Source: SIG587 sp045531585 (GTDB lineage Bacteria > Bacillota > Clostridia > Oscillospirales > Acutalibacteraceae). Taken from it: DNA of 64,000 nt. The stretch spans positions 58,932 through 122,931 of the forward strand of contig JAZSEH010000058.1 in assembly GCA_045531585.1 (NCBI GenBank). Direction: 5' to 3'. Position 1 is the first letter of the stretch; each line of letters begins with the position of its first letter. The notes beneath the pieces were generated by a model. The model was given only the letters and a program-made list of their open reading frames with translations. It was not told where the DNA came from and made no database searches. This document shows positions 48,756 through 56,903 of the stretch, piece by piece. The position numbers and the translations under genes were made by a program.

Positions 48756-49472
48756 ATGGAAGTTTTTTACGATCTACATATACATTCCTGCCTTTCTCCT
48801 TGCGGTGATGACGACGCTACGCCAGCCCTTATTGCAGGTATAGCCAAGGTTAACGGGCTGGATATTGTGGCCCTTACCGACCATAACACCTGTAAAAACT
48901 GCCCCGCGTTTTTTGCCGCCTGCAAGTTTTACGGCGTTACCCCTGTTGCGGGAATGGAGCTTACCACTGCAGAGGACGTGCACATAGTCTGTCTTTTTGA
49001 TACCCTTGAAAAGGCAATGGAGTTTGACCGCATAGTTGAGGGCCGTAGCGCTTCCATAAAAAACAAGCCTGCCATATTTGGCAATCAGCATATTATGAAT
49101 GAGGAGGACGAGGTTATAGGAGAGGTGGAAAATCTCCTTATAGCCGCTACCTCTATTACCATAAATGAGGCGGTAAAAATTGTCAGTGAAATGGGCGGAG
49201 TTGCATACCCTGCCCATATTGACAGGGATTCAAACGGCATTATCGCAATGCTGGGTGATATCCCCCCTGACGCAGGCTTTACTGCGGCGGAAATAAGGGA
49301 CCCTCAGCTCCTTGAGGAGTATAAGTCAAGGTATCCCATATTAGATGAGCTGTGTGTAGTTTCCTCCTCCGATGCCCACGGAATAGCAGGTGTGAGCGGC
49401 AGGGTCAATTTTATGGAAATTGACCAAAATACCGCCGAAGCACTCATTAAAATTCTTTTGACAAAAAAATAA
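48756..49472 (+). CDS. PHP-domain phosphoesterase of the hydrogenase locus
   Basis: 238 residues. DLHIHSCLSPCGDDDATPAL (residues 6-25), LTDHNTCKNCPAF, VAGMELTTAEDVHIVC, PAHIDRDSNG and SSSDAHGIAG are the PHP metal-binding motifs. In hydrogenase clusters such a phosphoesterase often accompanies DRTGG and HATPase proteins; it may antagonise the kinase or hydrolyse a signalling phosphodiester. AAAGGCAGGGAAG ribosome site. A promoter follows before hndA. Confidence 0.85.
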   Translation: MEVFYDLHIHSCLSPCGDDDATPALIAGIAKVNGLDIVALTDHNTCKNCPAFFAACKFYGVTPVAGMELTTAEDVHIVCLFDTLEKAMEFDRIVEGRSASIKNKPAIFGNQHIMNEEDEVIGEVENLLIAATSITINEAVKIVSEMGGVAYPAHIDRDSNGIIAMLGDIPPDAGFTAAEIRDPQLLEEYKSRYPILDELCVVSSSDAHGIAGVSGRVNFMEIDQNTAEALIKILLTKK

Positions 49473-49481
49473 CAAAATAGA

Positions 49482-49510
49482 TTGAATTTTGTCACAATAT
49501 ATGATATACT
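49482..49510 (+). promoter_or_regulatory. Promoter of the hndABCD operon
   Basis: TTGAAT (49482-49487), 17-base spacer, TATACT (49505-49510), about 85 bases before the first ATG. Confidence 0.8.
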
Positions 49511-49596
49511 TATTTCAATAGCGTGTTACTCTGCCTTTTGGCGGTGTTAATTATGCAAAAAAATGCGGTTTTCCGCACGGGAGGTATATAAATTCT

Positions 49597-50091
49597 ATGA
49601 AAAAAAAGCTTACTACCGTTATGTTTAAGGGCACACCTGAACAGGAAGAAAAGCTAAAGGCCGTAATCGCCAAGTATAAGGGCGTTCCCGGTGCTACAAT
49701 GCCCGTAATGCAGGAGGCACAAGAAATTTACGGTTATCTGCCTATCGAGGTTCAGAAGATCATCGCCGACGGAATGGGAATCTCTCTTGAAGAGGTTTAC
49801 GGAATAGCATCCTTCTATTCCCAGTTTAAGCTCAATCCTAATGGTGAGGTTGCCATTGCAGTTTGCCTTGGTACAGCCTGCTACGTTAAGGGCTCAGGCG
49901 ATATTATTGCCAGAATTGAAGAAAAGCTTGGTATCAAATCCGGTGAGACCTCTCCCGACGGTAAGTTCTCTCTTGAGGCTACCCGTTGTATCGGTGCTTG
50001 TGGTCTTGCACCTGTTCTTACCATCAATGATGAGGTTTACGGCCGCCTTAAGAAGGAAGACGTAGACGGTATTCTTGAAAAGTATCTTTAA
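49597..50091 (+). CDS. hndA: NADH-linked [FeFe]-hydrogenase subunit, NuoE-like [2Fe-2S] protein
   Basis: 164 residues, thioredoxin-like [2Fe-2S] family. Helical N-terminal part with PGATMPVMQEAQEIYGYLPI, then cluster ligands in CLGTACYVKG and TRCIGACGLAPVL (C-x4-C and C-x3-C arrangement). It passes electrons within the NADH:ferredoxin hydrogenase complex. First gene of the hnd operon; the gene for a HATPase follows after six bases. Confidence 0.95.
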   Translation: MKKKLTTVMFKGTPEQEEKLKAVIAKYKGVPGATMPVMQEAQEIYGYLPIEVQKIIADGMGISLEEVYGIASFYSQFKLNPNGEVAIAVCLGTACYVKGSGDIIARIEEKLGIKSGETSPDGKFSLEATRCIGACGLAPVLTINDEVYGRLKKEDVDGILEKYL

Positions 50092-50097
50092 GCCCTT

Positions 50098-50658
50098 ATG
50101 AAGGAGCTGTCACTTAATATACTCGATATTACTCAAAACTCCCTTACGGCTGGTGCCACCCTTGTGGGCATAAGCCTTTTGGAGGATGAGCAGGGGATAC
50201 TTACCCTAACCATTTCCGATGACGGAAAGGGAATGAGTGAGGAAATAGTAAAGGGTGTTACCAATCCCTTTTACACCACCCGTACTACCCGTAAGGTAGG
50301 TCTGGGGCTACCGCTTTTAAAGCTGGCGGCCGAACAGGCAGGGGGTGACCTGAAAATAGTGTCCAGGGTTGATGACGGGGCAACGCTACACCACGGTACA
50401 ACCGTTACCGCAACCTTTGATACAAAAAGTATTGACTTCACTCCCATAGGTGATATGGTATCTACCCTCTGTACGCTTATCCAAGGAAACGATAAGGTAG
50501 ATTTTGAGTATATACATAAGACCCCCGCAGGGCAGGTCACACTGTCCACAAAGGAAATGCGGCAAATGCTGGGTGAGGATATCCCTCTTTCAAGCTTTGA
50601 GGTTTTGGCCTGGGTTAAGGAGTATCTTATAGAGCAGTACGATGCTTTGAAAAAATAA
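50098..50658 (+). CDS. GHKL HATPase inserted in the hydrogenase operon
   Basis: 186 residues. GHKL motifs: ITQNSLTAGATLVGISLLED (N-box), SDDGKGMSEEIVKGVTNPFY (G1), TTRKVGLGLPLLKLAAEQAG (G2), and GTTVTATFD. It differs from the anti-sigma-like HATPase at 46.7 kb and has a C-terminal extension ending VLAWVKEYLIEQYDALK. Position between hndA and hndB is conserved in many clostridial hydrogenase operons, so it is part of regulation rather than an intruder; its partner is unknown. Confidence 0.82.
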   Translation: MKELSLNILDITQNSLTAGATLVGISLLEDEQGILTLTISDDGKGMSEEIVKGVTNPFYTTRTTRKVGLGLPLLKLAAEQAGGDLKIVSRVDDGATLHHGTTVTATFDTKSIDFTPIGDMVSTLCTLIQGNDKVDFEYIHKTPAGQVTLSTKEMRQMLGEDIPLSSFEVLAWVKEYLIEQYDALKK

Positions 50659-50678
50659 TTTTATTGGAGGAAAATATA

Positions 50679-51047
50679 ATGAAAAGCTTAGCAGAACTCA
50701 CCGCACTCAGAGATAAAATGCAAAGCAAGGTTGTTATCCGTGAGCAGGATGGCGGCAAGCGCATAGTTGTAGGTATGGCTACCTGTGGTATTGCAGCAGG
50801 CGCACGTCCCGTGCTTAATGCTTTTGCAGAAGAGATAAATAAAGCAGGCATAACCGACGTTTCCGTTACCCAGACAGGCTGCATAGGCATCTGCCAGTAT
50901 GAGCCCGTTGTTGAAGTTTTTGAACAGGGTAAGGAAAAGGTTACCTACGTTAAAATGACCGCTGAAAAAGCAGCCCGTGTTGTTGAAGAGCACATCAAGG
51001 GCGGCAAGGTGGTTGAAGAATATACCATTGGCGGTTTCAATAAGTAA
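50679..51047 (+). CDS. hndB: Thioredoxin-like [2Fe-2S] hydrogenase subunit
   Basis: 122 residues. Thioredoxin-like fold with VVGMATCGIAAGARPVLNAF and VTQTGCIGICQYEPVVEVFE carrying four cysteines of a [2Fe-2S] centre. Start 50679 is chosen for the TTGGAGGAAAAT site eight bases upstream. Homologous to HndB of the NAD(P)-reducing hydrogenase of Desulfovibrio; a small electron-transfer subunit. Confidence 0.9.
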   Translation: MKSLAELTALRDKMQSKVVIREQDGGKRIVVGMATCGIAAGARPVLNAFAEEINKAGITDVSVTQTGCIGICQYEPVVEVFEQGKEKVTYVKMTAEKAARVVEEHIKGGKVVEEYTIGGFNK

Positions 51048-51062
51048 GGAGGAAATATAAGA

Positions 51063-52856
51063 ATGATTCGTTCACATGTACTTATCTGCGGCGGTACCGG
51101 ATGTACTTCCTCCGGCAGTATGGCTGTCAGATCCGCTCTGGAGACCGAGCTTGAAAAGCAGGGCCTTACCGAGGAAGTAAAGATCGTTACCACAGGTTGT
51201 TTCGGTCTTTGCGCATTGGGCCCCATTATGATAATCTATCCCGAAGGCACCTTCTATAGCTGCATCACCGCTGAGGATGTTCCCGAAATCGTAAGTGAGC
51301 ATCTGCTGAAGGGCCGTATCGTTGACCGTCTTGTTCATCACGAGATGAAAGAGAACGCTGAAAACCGCGTTACCTCCCTTAACGAGACACAGTTCTACAA
51401 GAAGCAGCGGCGTGTTGCTCTTCGTAACTGCGGTGTTATCAACCCCGAGGTTATTGACGAGTATATCGCTATGGACGGTTATCAGGCTCTTGGTAAGGTT
51501 CTTACCGAGATGACCCCTGAGGACGTTATTAAGTGCATCACCGATTCCGGTCTTCGTGGCCGTGGCGGCGGTGGCTTCCCCACAGGTAAAAAGTGGGAGT
51601 TTGCTTCCAAGTCCGTAAGCGACAAGAAGTACGTTGCCTGTAACGCCGACGAAGGTGACCCCGGTGCATTTATGGACCGTTCCATCCTTGAAGGCGACCC
51701 CCACGCACTTATCGAGGCTATGGCCATTGCAGGTTACGCTATAGGTGCTGACGAGGGCTACGTTTACGTTCGTGCTGAGTATCCTATTGCTATCCAGCGT
51801 CTTGAAATCGCTATTAAGCAGGCCCGTGAGTACGGCCTTTTAGGTAAGGACATCTTTGGCACAGGCTTTAACTTTGATATCACCATCCGTTTCGGCGCAG
51901 GTGCTTTCGTTTGCGGTGAGGAAACCGCTCTTATGACCTCCATCGAGGGTAATCGCGGTGAGCCCAGACCCCGTCCTCCTTTCCCTGCAGTTAAGGGTCT
52001 TTTCGGACAGCCCACCGTACTTAACAATGTTGAGACATATGCAAACATTCCCCGTATAATCCTTCTTGGTGCCGATTGGTTCAATTCTATGGGTACTGAG
52101 AAATCCAAGGGTACAAAGGTATTTGCTCTCGGCGGAAAAATCACCAACACAGGTCTTGTTGAGGTTCCTATGGGTACCACACTCCGTGAGGTTGTTGAAG
52201 AAATCGGCGGAGGTGTGCCCGACGGTAAGAAGTTCAAGGCTGCTCAGACAGGTGGACCTTCCGGTGGATGTATCCCTGCAGAGCATTTTGATGTTCCTAT
52301 TGATTACGATAACCTTATTGCCATCGGTTCTATGATGGGCTCCGGCGGTCTTATCGTTATGGACGAAGACACCTGTATGGTTGATATTGCTAAATTCTTC
52401 CTTGAGTTCACTGTTGACGAGTCCTGTGGTAAGTGTACTCCTTGCCGTATCGGTACCAAGCGTCTCCTTGAGCTTCTCACAAAGGTAACTGACGGTAACG
52501 CTACCATGGAAGACCTTGAGAAGATGGAAGAGCTTTGTCATCATATTAAGTCTGCCTCCCTTTGCGGCCTTGGTCAGACTGCTCCCAACCCTGTTCTTTC
52601 CACACTTCGTTACTTCCGTGATGAGTATATTGCTCACATTGTTGATAAGAAGTGTCCCGCAGGCGTATGTAAGAATCTTCTTCAGTATTCCATTATTGAA
52701 GATAAGTGTAAGGGCTGTACCGCTTGTGCCAGAGTTTGCCCCGTTGGTGCAATTTCCGGCTCCGTTAAGAACCCCCACGTTATTGATGTTAACAAGTGCA
52801 TCAAGTGTGGTGCTTGTATGGACAAGTGTAAGTTCGGCGCTATTGAAAAGAAATAG
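51063..52856 (+). CDS. hndC: NADH-linked [FeFe]-hydrogenase flavoprotein subunit (NuoF-like)
   Basis: 597 residues. N-terminal [2Fe-2S] thioredoxin-like region (CGGTGCTSSGS, TTGCFGLCALGP), NuoF core with GLRGRGGGGFPTGKKW and NADEGDPGAFMDRS for FMN/NADH, EETALMTSIEGNRGEPRPRP, [4Fe-4S] ligands CGKCTPCRIGTKR, and a C-terminal 2x[4Fe-4S] domain (CKGCTACARVCP, CIKCGACMDKCK). It takes electrons between NADH, FMN and ferredoxin-type clusters, a bifurcation-type subunit (electron confurcation is inferred). Confidence 0.96.
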   Translation: MIRSHVLICGGTGCTSSGSMAVRSALETELEKQGLTEEVKIVTTGCFGLCALGPIMIIYPEGTFYSCITAEDVPEIVSEHLLKGRIVDRLVHHEMKENAENRVTSLNETQFYKKQRRVALRNCGVINPEVIDEYIAMDGYQALGKVLTEMTPEDVIKCITDSGLRGRGGGGFPTGKKWEFASKSVSDKKYVACNADEGDPGAFMDRSILEGDPHALIEAMAIAGYAIGADEGYVYVRAEYPIAIQRLEIAIKQAREYGLLGKDIFGTGFNFDITIRFGAGAFVCGEETALMTSIEGNRGEPRPRPPFPAVKGLFGQPTVLNNVETYANIPRIILLGADWFNSMGTEKSKGTKVFALGGKITNTGLVEVPMGTTLREVVEEIGGGVPDGKKFKAAQTGGPSGGCIPAEHFDVPIDYDNLIAIGSMMGSGGLIVMDEDTCMVDIAKFFLEFTVDESCGKCTPCRIGTKRLLELLTKVTDGNATMEDLEKMEELCHHIKSASLCGLGQTAPNPVLSTLRYFRDEYIAHIVDKKCPAGVCKNLLQYSIIEDKCKGCTACARVCPVGAISGSVKNPHVIDVNKCIKCGACMDKCKFGAIEKK

Positions 52857-52876
52857 AAAGGGAGTAAGAATTAACT

Positions 52877-54622
52877 ATGGCTTTAGTAAACATTAAAATT
52901 AACGGCCGTGACTATGCTGTAGAGAGCGGTTCCACCATTCTCGAAGCCTGTAGGGCCGCATCTATCGACATTCCTACCCTTTGCTATATGAAGGAAATCA
53001 ACGCCATCGGCGCTTGCCGTATGTGCCTTGTTGAGGTAAAGGGCGCTCGTTCATTGGTTGCCGCTTGCGTTCAGCCTGTAAACGAGGGTATGGAAATATT
53101 CACCAATTCTCCTGCCGCTGTTAAGGCAAGAAAAACCAACCTTGAGCTTATTCTTTCCAACCACAAGATGGATTGCTTAAGCTGCCTTAGAAACCAGAAC
53201 TGCGAACTGCAGAAGATGGCTAAGGACTTTGGTATTTATGACCAGTATGCATTTGTTGGCGAGTTCAGTGAGCATAAGAAGGATGAGTCTACTGCATTCT
53301 TAGTTCGCGATAACGAGAAGTGTGTACTCTGCCGTCGTTGTGTAGCAGTTTGTAAGCATAACCAGGGCGTTGGCGTTACCGGCGCCAATGACCGTGGCTT
53401 TGATACCCACATTGCTTGTGCATTTGAAACTCCCCTTAAGGATAACCCCTGTATCGCTTGCGGTCAGTGTATCGTAGCCTGCCCCACAGGTGCCCTTACC
53501 GAGAGAGATGAAACCGACGATATCTTCGCCGCTATCAATGACCCCTCCAAGAAGGTTTACGTTTGTACCGCTCCCTCCGTTCGCGCTACCTTGGGCGAGT
53601 GCTTTGGCAACGCTCCCGGTACCGACGTTGAGGGTAAAATGGTTGCAGCCCTTAAGCGCCTCGGCTTTGACGGCGTATTTGATATGAACTTCACCGCTGA
53701 CCTCACCATTATGGAAGAGGCTCACGAGCTTATGGAGAGAATTAAGAATGGCGGCAAGCTTCCTCTTATTACCTCCTGCTCACCCGGTTGGATTAAATAT
53801 TGTGAGCACTATCATCCCGATTTCACCGATAATCTTTCCAGCTGTAAGTCACCTCAGCAGATGTTTGGTGCTGTGGTTAAGACCTTCTTAGCTCAGAGAG
53901 ACGGTATTGATCCTAAGGATATCGTATTCGTATCCACCATTCCTTGTACTGCCAAGAAGTTTGAGTGCAAGCGTCCCGACCAGTGTGCCGCAGGTGAGGG
54001 CATCTATGATGTAGACTTTGCTCTTACCACCCGTGAGCTTGGCAAGATGATAGACCGTGCAGGCATCAACTTTAACAAGCTTCCCGATGAGAAGTTTGAT
54101 AATCCCTTCGCCATTGGTTCAGGTGCAGGCGCCATCTTCGGTGCTACCGGCGGCGTTATGGAGGCTGCTCTCCGTACTGCAGCTGAGGTTATCCTTGGCA
54201 AGCCCCTTGAAAAGGTTGAGTTTAACGACGTTCGCGGAACCAAGGGTATTAAGACCGCTGCTTATAAGCTTGGCGATCTTGAGGTTAAGGTTGCAGTTGC
54301 CAGTGGTACTGCAAATGCCAATAAGCTTCTCAATATGGTTAGAAACGGTGAGCTTGACGTTCAGTTCGTTGAAATCATGGCTTGTCCCGGTGGTTGCGTA
54401 AACGGCGGCGGTCAGCCCGTACAGCCTATGCAGCTTCGTGAGGAGCTTGACCTTCCTGCACTTCGTGCAAAGGTTCTCTACGATGCCGATGCAATGCTTC
54501 CTCTCCGCAAGTCTCACGAGAACCCCGACATAAAAATGATTTATAAAGAGTTCTTCGGTGAGCCCGGAAGCCATAAGGCACATGAGATACTCCACACCAC
54601 CTACATCAAGCGTGGAAAATAA
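52877..54622 (+). CDS. hndD: NADH-dependent [FeFe]-hydrogenase catalytic subunit (group A)
   Basis: 581 residues. N-terminal [2Fe-2S] domain (MKEINAIGACRMCLVEVKGA), His-ligated [4Fe-4S] (HKMDCLSCLRNQNCELQ), two further [4Fe-4S] (CVLCRRCVAVCKHNQG, CIACGQCIVACP), then the H-cluster domain with L1 TSCSPGWIKYCEHY, L2 STIPCTAKKFE and L3 EIMACPGGCVNGGGQP, and the small-subunit-like C terminus. All catalytic motifs are complete, so it should reduce protons to H2 with electrons from reduced ferredoxin and NADH. Ends the operon; terminator 50 bases downstream. Confidence 0.97.
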   Translation: MALVNIKINGRDYAVESGSTILEACRAASIDIPTLCYMKEINAIGACRMCLVEVKGARSLVAACVQPVNEGMEIFTNSPAAVKARKTNLELILSNHKMDCLSCLRNQNCELQKMAKDFGIYDQYAFVGEFSEHKKDESTAFLVRDNEKCVLCRRCVAVCKHNQGVGVTGANDRGFDTHIACAFETPLKDNPCIACGQCIVACPTGALTERDETDDIFAAINDPSKKVYVCTAPSVRATLGECFGNAPGTDVEGKMVAALKRLGFDGVFDMNFTADLTIMEEAHELMERIKNGGKLPLITSCSPGWIKYCEHYHPDFTDNLSSCKSPQQMFGAVVKTFLAQRDGIDPKDIVFVSTIPCTAKKFECKRPDQCAAGEGIYDVDFALTTRELGKMIDRAGINFNKLPDEKFDNPFAIGSGAGAIFGATGGVMEAALRTAAEVILGKPLEKVEFNDVRGTKGIKTAAYKLGDLEVKVAVASGTANANKLLNMVRNGELDVQFVEIMACPGGCVNGGGQPVQPMQLREELDLPALRAKVLYDADAMLPLRKSHENPDIKMIYKEFFGEPGSHKAHEILHTTYIKRGK

Positions 54623-54671
54623 GCGATTTGAGCGCCGAACAAAAGGCGTTTAGATTGGAATAAAAAATCAA

Positions 54672-54709
54672 TTCCCGCAAAGGCTTATGTCTTTGCGGGA
54701 AAATTTTTT
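54672..54709 (+). terminator. Terminator of the hnd operon
   Basis: TTCCCGCAAAG pairs with CTTTGCGGGAA (8-base loop), followed by AATTTTTT. Confidence 0.9.
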
Positions 54710-54725
54710 ATGTAGTACCTTTTTA

Positions 54726-55053
54726 GGCCTTTTTCCGCTGCTTGAGGTATAAAACATACATCTTCGCAGGCGGAGAAAAGGCCTTCGGCATCTCAAATCG
54801 TTTATTTTCATATCCAGTGTGTTTTGTGCTGAACAAAACTATAAAACCCTGCAAGGATTTCCTTGCAGGGTTTATGTTTTTAGCCATTTTTCTGTCAGTC
54901 GAAGTATAAAACATACGTCTTCCTGACAGAGAAAATGGCTTCAGCAGCAAAAACTGCATTATTTTCGTCTTTGTGTTTTCACCACTTGAGGTATTAGATA
55001 TACATCTTCGTGGATGAAAAAAGGGTTTCAACATCGAAAATTTCATTATTTTC
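54726..55053. repeat. Three copies of a hairpin element with conserved 24-nt loop and covarying stems
   Basis: Hairpin 1 54726-54783, hairpin 2 54883-54939, hairpin 3 54976-55020. Stems differ in sequence but remain paired (GGCCTTTTTCCGCTGC with GCAGGCGGAGAAAAGGCC; GCCATTTTTCTGTCAG with CTGACAGAGAAAATGGC; TTTTCACCAC with GTGGATGAAAA). Each encloses exactly 24 bases, nearly identical: a GAGGTAT or GAAGTAT start, a variable centre, and ATAC(A/G)TCTTC at the end, itself able to form GTAT/ATAC. Each is followed by a similar tail (GGCTTC..CATTATTTTC). Between copies 1 and 2 is a terminator-like stem (54843-54873). The strand of expression is unknown. Confidence 0.7.
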
Positions 55054-55089
55054 TTTTTAAAATTTTATACTCTTTCTCCACCACTTTGT

Positions 55090-55200
55090 AGGGGAGGGAT
55101 TCCTTGCCCTCCCCTTTGTTTTTCAAACAATACAGATATATCGTGTAGGGGCAATTCATGAATAGCCCGAAAAATAGGGTTGATTCGTGAATCAACCCTA
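55090..55200. repeat. REP-like palindromes (GTAGGG type)
   Basis: AGGGGAGGG/CCCTCCCCT (55090-55115), a GGGCAATTCATGAATAGCCC palindrome (about 55149-55168) and TAGGGTTGATTC/GAATCAACCCTA (55175-55200). The last two share a TGTAGGG...GATTC/GAATC build typical of dispersed short palindromes in gut clostridia. No gene supported in 54710-55215 apart from these elements. Confidence 0.55.
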
Positions 55201-55211
55201 CAATGTTAAAA

Positions 55212-55246
55212 ATAAAAGTCCCGAAGAGGATTTCCTCTTCGGGACT
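55212..55246 (-). terminator. Terminator of putP
   Basis: Minus-strand stem AGTCCCGAAGAGGA/TCCTCTTCGGGACT with a 2-base loop, followed on that strand by TTTTATTTTT. Confidence 0.9.
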
Positions 55247-55261
55247 CAAATTATAAAATTG

Positions 55262-56809
55262 TTATTCCTTGCAATCTGCCTTAACTTCATCAAAGGTGTC
55301 TGTAAGTTCCTTTTCGGGAGCCTTGGTTAAAAGACTTACAACGATTGTCACAATAAGACCTAAGATGAATGCGGGGAGAAGCTCGTATATATTAAGAATG
55401 GTATCGGCAAATACATCTCTAATAACGAATTTCCAGAAGAATACCATCACGCCGCCTGTGAGCATACCTGCAATAGCGCCGTATTTATTGGTGCGTTTCC
55501 AGAACAGTGCGCAGAGCATTATCGGACCGAATGCGGCGCCGAAGCCCGCCCAGGCAAAGGAAACAATTCTGAATACAGAGCTTGAGGGATCAAGGGCAAG
55601 GAAAATTGCGATAACTGAGATAACAATAACCGAAACACGGGCAAGCAACATAGAAACCTTAGGAGATAATTTAATTCTGAATGTTTCCTGAATAAGATTT
55701 TCAGAGATGCTTGAGGAAGCGGCAAGAAGCTGTGAGTCGGCAGTGGACATTGTTGATGCAAGTATACCTGCCAGAATTATTCCTCCGGTAATGGCAGGAA
55801 CAAAACCAAATTTGCTTAAGTATTTAGCGATATCAACAATGATTGTTTCTGCAGCAGATGCGCTTTCATAGGTGGGAAGAACACCCTGTTTCATAAGGGA
55901 ATATCCGATAACACCAATAAGAACGGCAACGCCCATAGAAATAACTACCCATATACTTGCAACACGACGGGAGAGCTTAAGCTTGTTTTTATCCTCAATT
56001 GCCATAAAACGGAGAAGAATATGAGGCATACCGAAGTAACCAAGACCCCAGGCAAGGGTGGATGCAACGGGCAGAGCGCCGTAGCTTCCTGTGGTGCCAC
56101 TTGCAACATCAAAGCCTTTGAACAGGTCAAGGAAGCCATTAAGACCCGCAACATTCGAAAATACATTTCCAAATCCGCTTACAAGACCTTCACCAAAGCC
56201 TACAACAACAAAGAGAGCAATTGTCATAATAATACTTTGAATAAAGTCGGTAGTGGATGCGGCAAGGAAGCCGCCGAGTGTGCAATAAAGCACAATAACA
56301 ATGGCGCTTAAAATCATAGCGGTAACATATTCCATACCAAAAAGGGAAGCAAACAGCTTTCCACAGGCAGCAAAGCCCGATGCAGTATAAGGAATAAAGA
56401 AAACAACAATTAAAAGAGCTGCAACAATGGTTAAAATTCTGCTCTTGTCGCCAAAACGGCGTGTAAAGAAGTCGGGAAGAGTGAAGGCATCAATTTTCTG
56501 GCTGTAAACACGAAGACGTTTTGCAACGAACAACCAGTTAAGATATGTACCTATAGCAAGACCGATAGCGGTCCAACTTGCCTCTGCAAGGCCTGTCATC
56601 ATGGCAACGGCAGGCAGTCCCATTAAAAGCCAACCGCTCATATCCGATGCCTCGGCGCTCATAGCTGTTACAAGAGGACCGAGCTTTCTACCTCCCAGAT
56701 AGAAATCGCTTGAAGTTTTGTTTTTCTTTGAAACAGCGAAACCGATACCAATCATCATTGCCATATACATAACAATGGTACCAAGTATCAACCATTCTGT
56801 AGTTAACAT
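55262..56809 (-). CDS. putP: Sodium/solute symporter, PutP-like (sodium/proline)
   Basis: 515 residues with about 13 membrane helices. Sodium/solute symporter family motifs include SDFYLGGRKLGPLVTAMSAE, SDMSGWLLMGLPAVAMMTGL, GLGYFGMPHILLRFMAIEDK and ASTMSTADSQLLAASSSISE (the SSSF signature region). It uses the sodium gradient to import proline (substrate by similarity only). Promoter at 56856-56884. Confidence 0.92.
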   Translation of the reverse strand: MLTTEWLILGTIVMYMAMMIGIGFAVSKKNKTSSDFYLGGRKLGPLVTAMSAEASDMSGWLLMGLPAVAMMTGLAEASWTAIGLAIGTYLNWLFVAKRLRVYSQKIDAFTLPDFFTRRFGDKSRILTIVAALLIVVFFIPYTASGFAACGKLFASLFGMEYVTAMILSAIVIVLYCTLGGFLAASTTDFIQSIIMTIALFVVVGFGEGLVSGFGNVFSNVAGLNGFLDLFKGFDVASGTTGSYGALPVASTLAWGLGYFGMPHILLRFMAIEDKNKLKLSRRVASIWVVISMGVAVLIGVIGYSLMKQGVLPTYESASAAETIIVDIAKYLSKFGFVPAITGGIILAGILASTMSTADSQLLAASSSISENLIQETFRIKLSPKVSMLLARVSVIVISVIAIFLALDPSSSVFRIVSFAWAGFGAAFGPIMLCALFWKRTNKYGAIAGMLTGGVMVFFWKFVIRDVFADTILNIYELLPAFILGLIVTIVVSLLTKAPEKELTDTFDEVKADCKE

Positions 56810-56855
56810 TTTATTTCCTCATTTCTTTGCTTTAATGTGTTAAACTAATAAAGAT

Positions 56856-56884
56856 AGTATACATTATATTATAAATAAATGCAA
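56856..56884 (-). promoter_or_regulatory. Promoter of putP
   Basis: Minus strand TTGCAT (56884-56879), 17-base spacer, TATACT (56861-56856). Confidence 0.75.
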
Positions 56885-56903
56885 GAAAAAAATAGAAAAT
56901 TTA

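Noticed and set aside
54723..55046. A leftward 107-codon reading frame with repeated peptide motifs across the three hairpin copies
   Set aside because: The stems change with compensation and the peptide frame shifts between copies, so the conservation is at the level of structure; no ribosome site.
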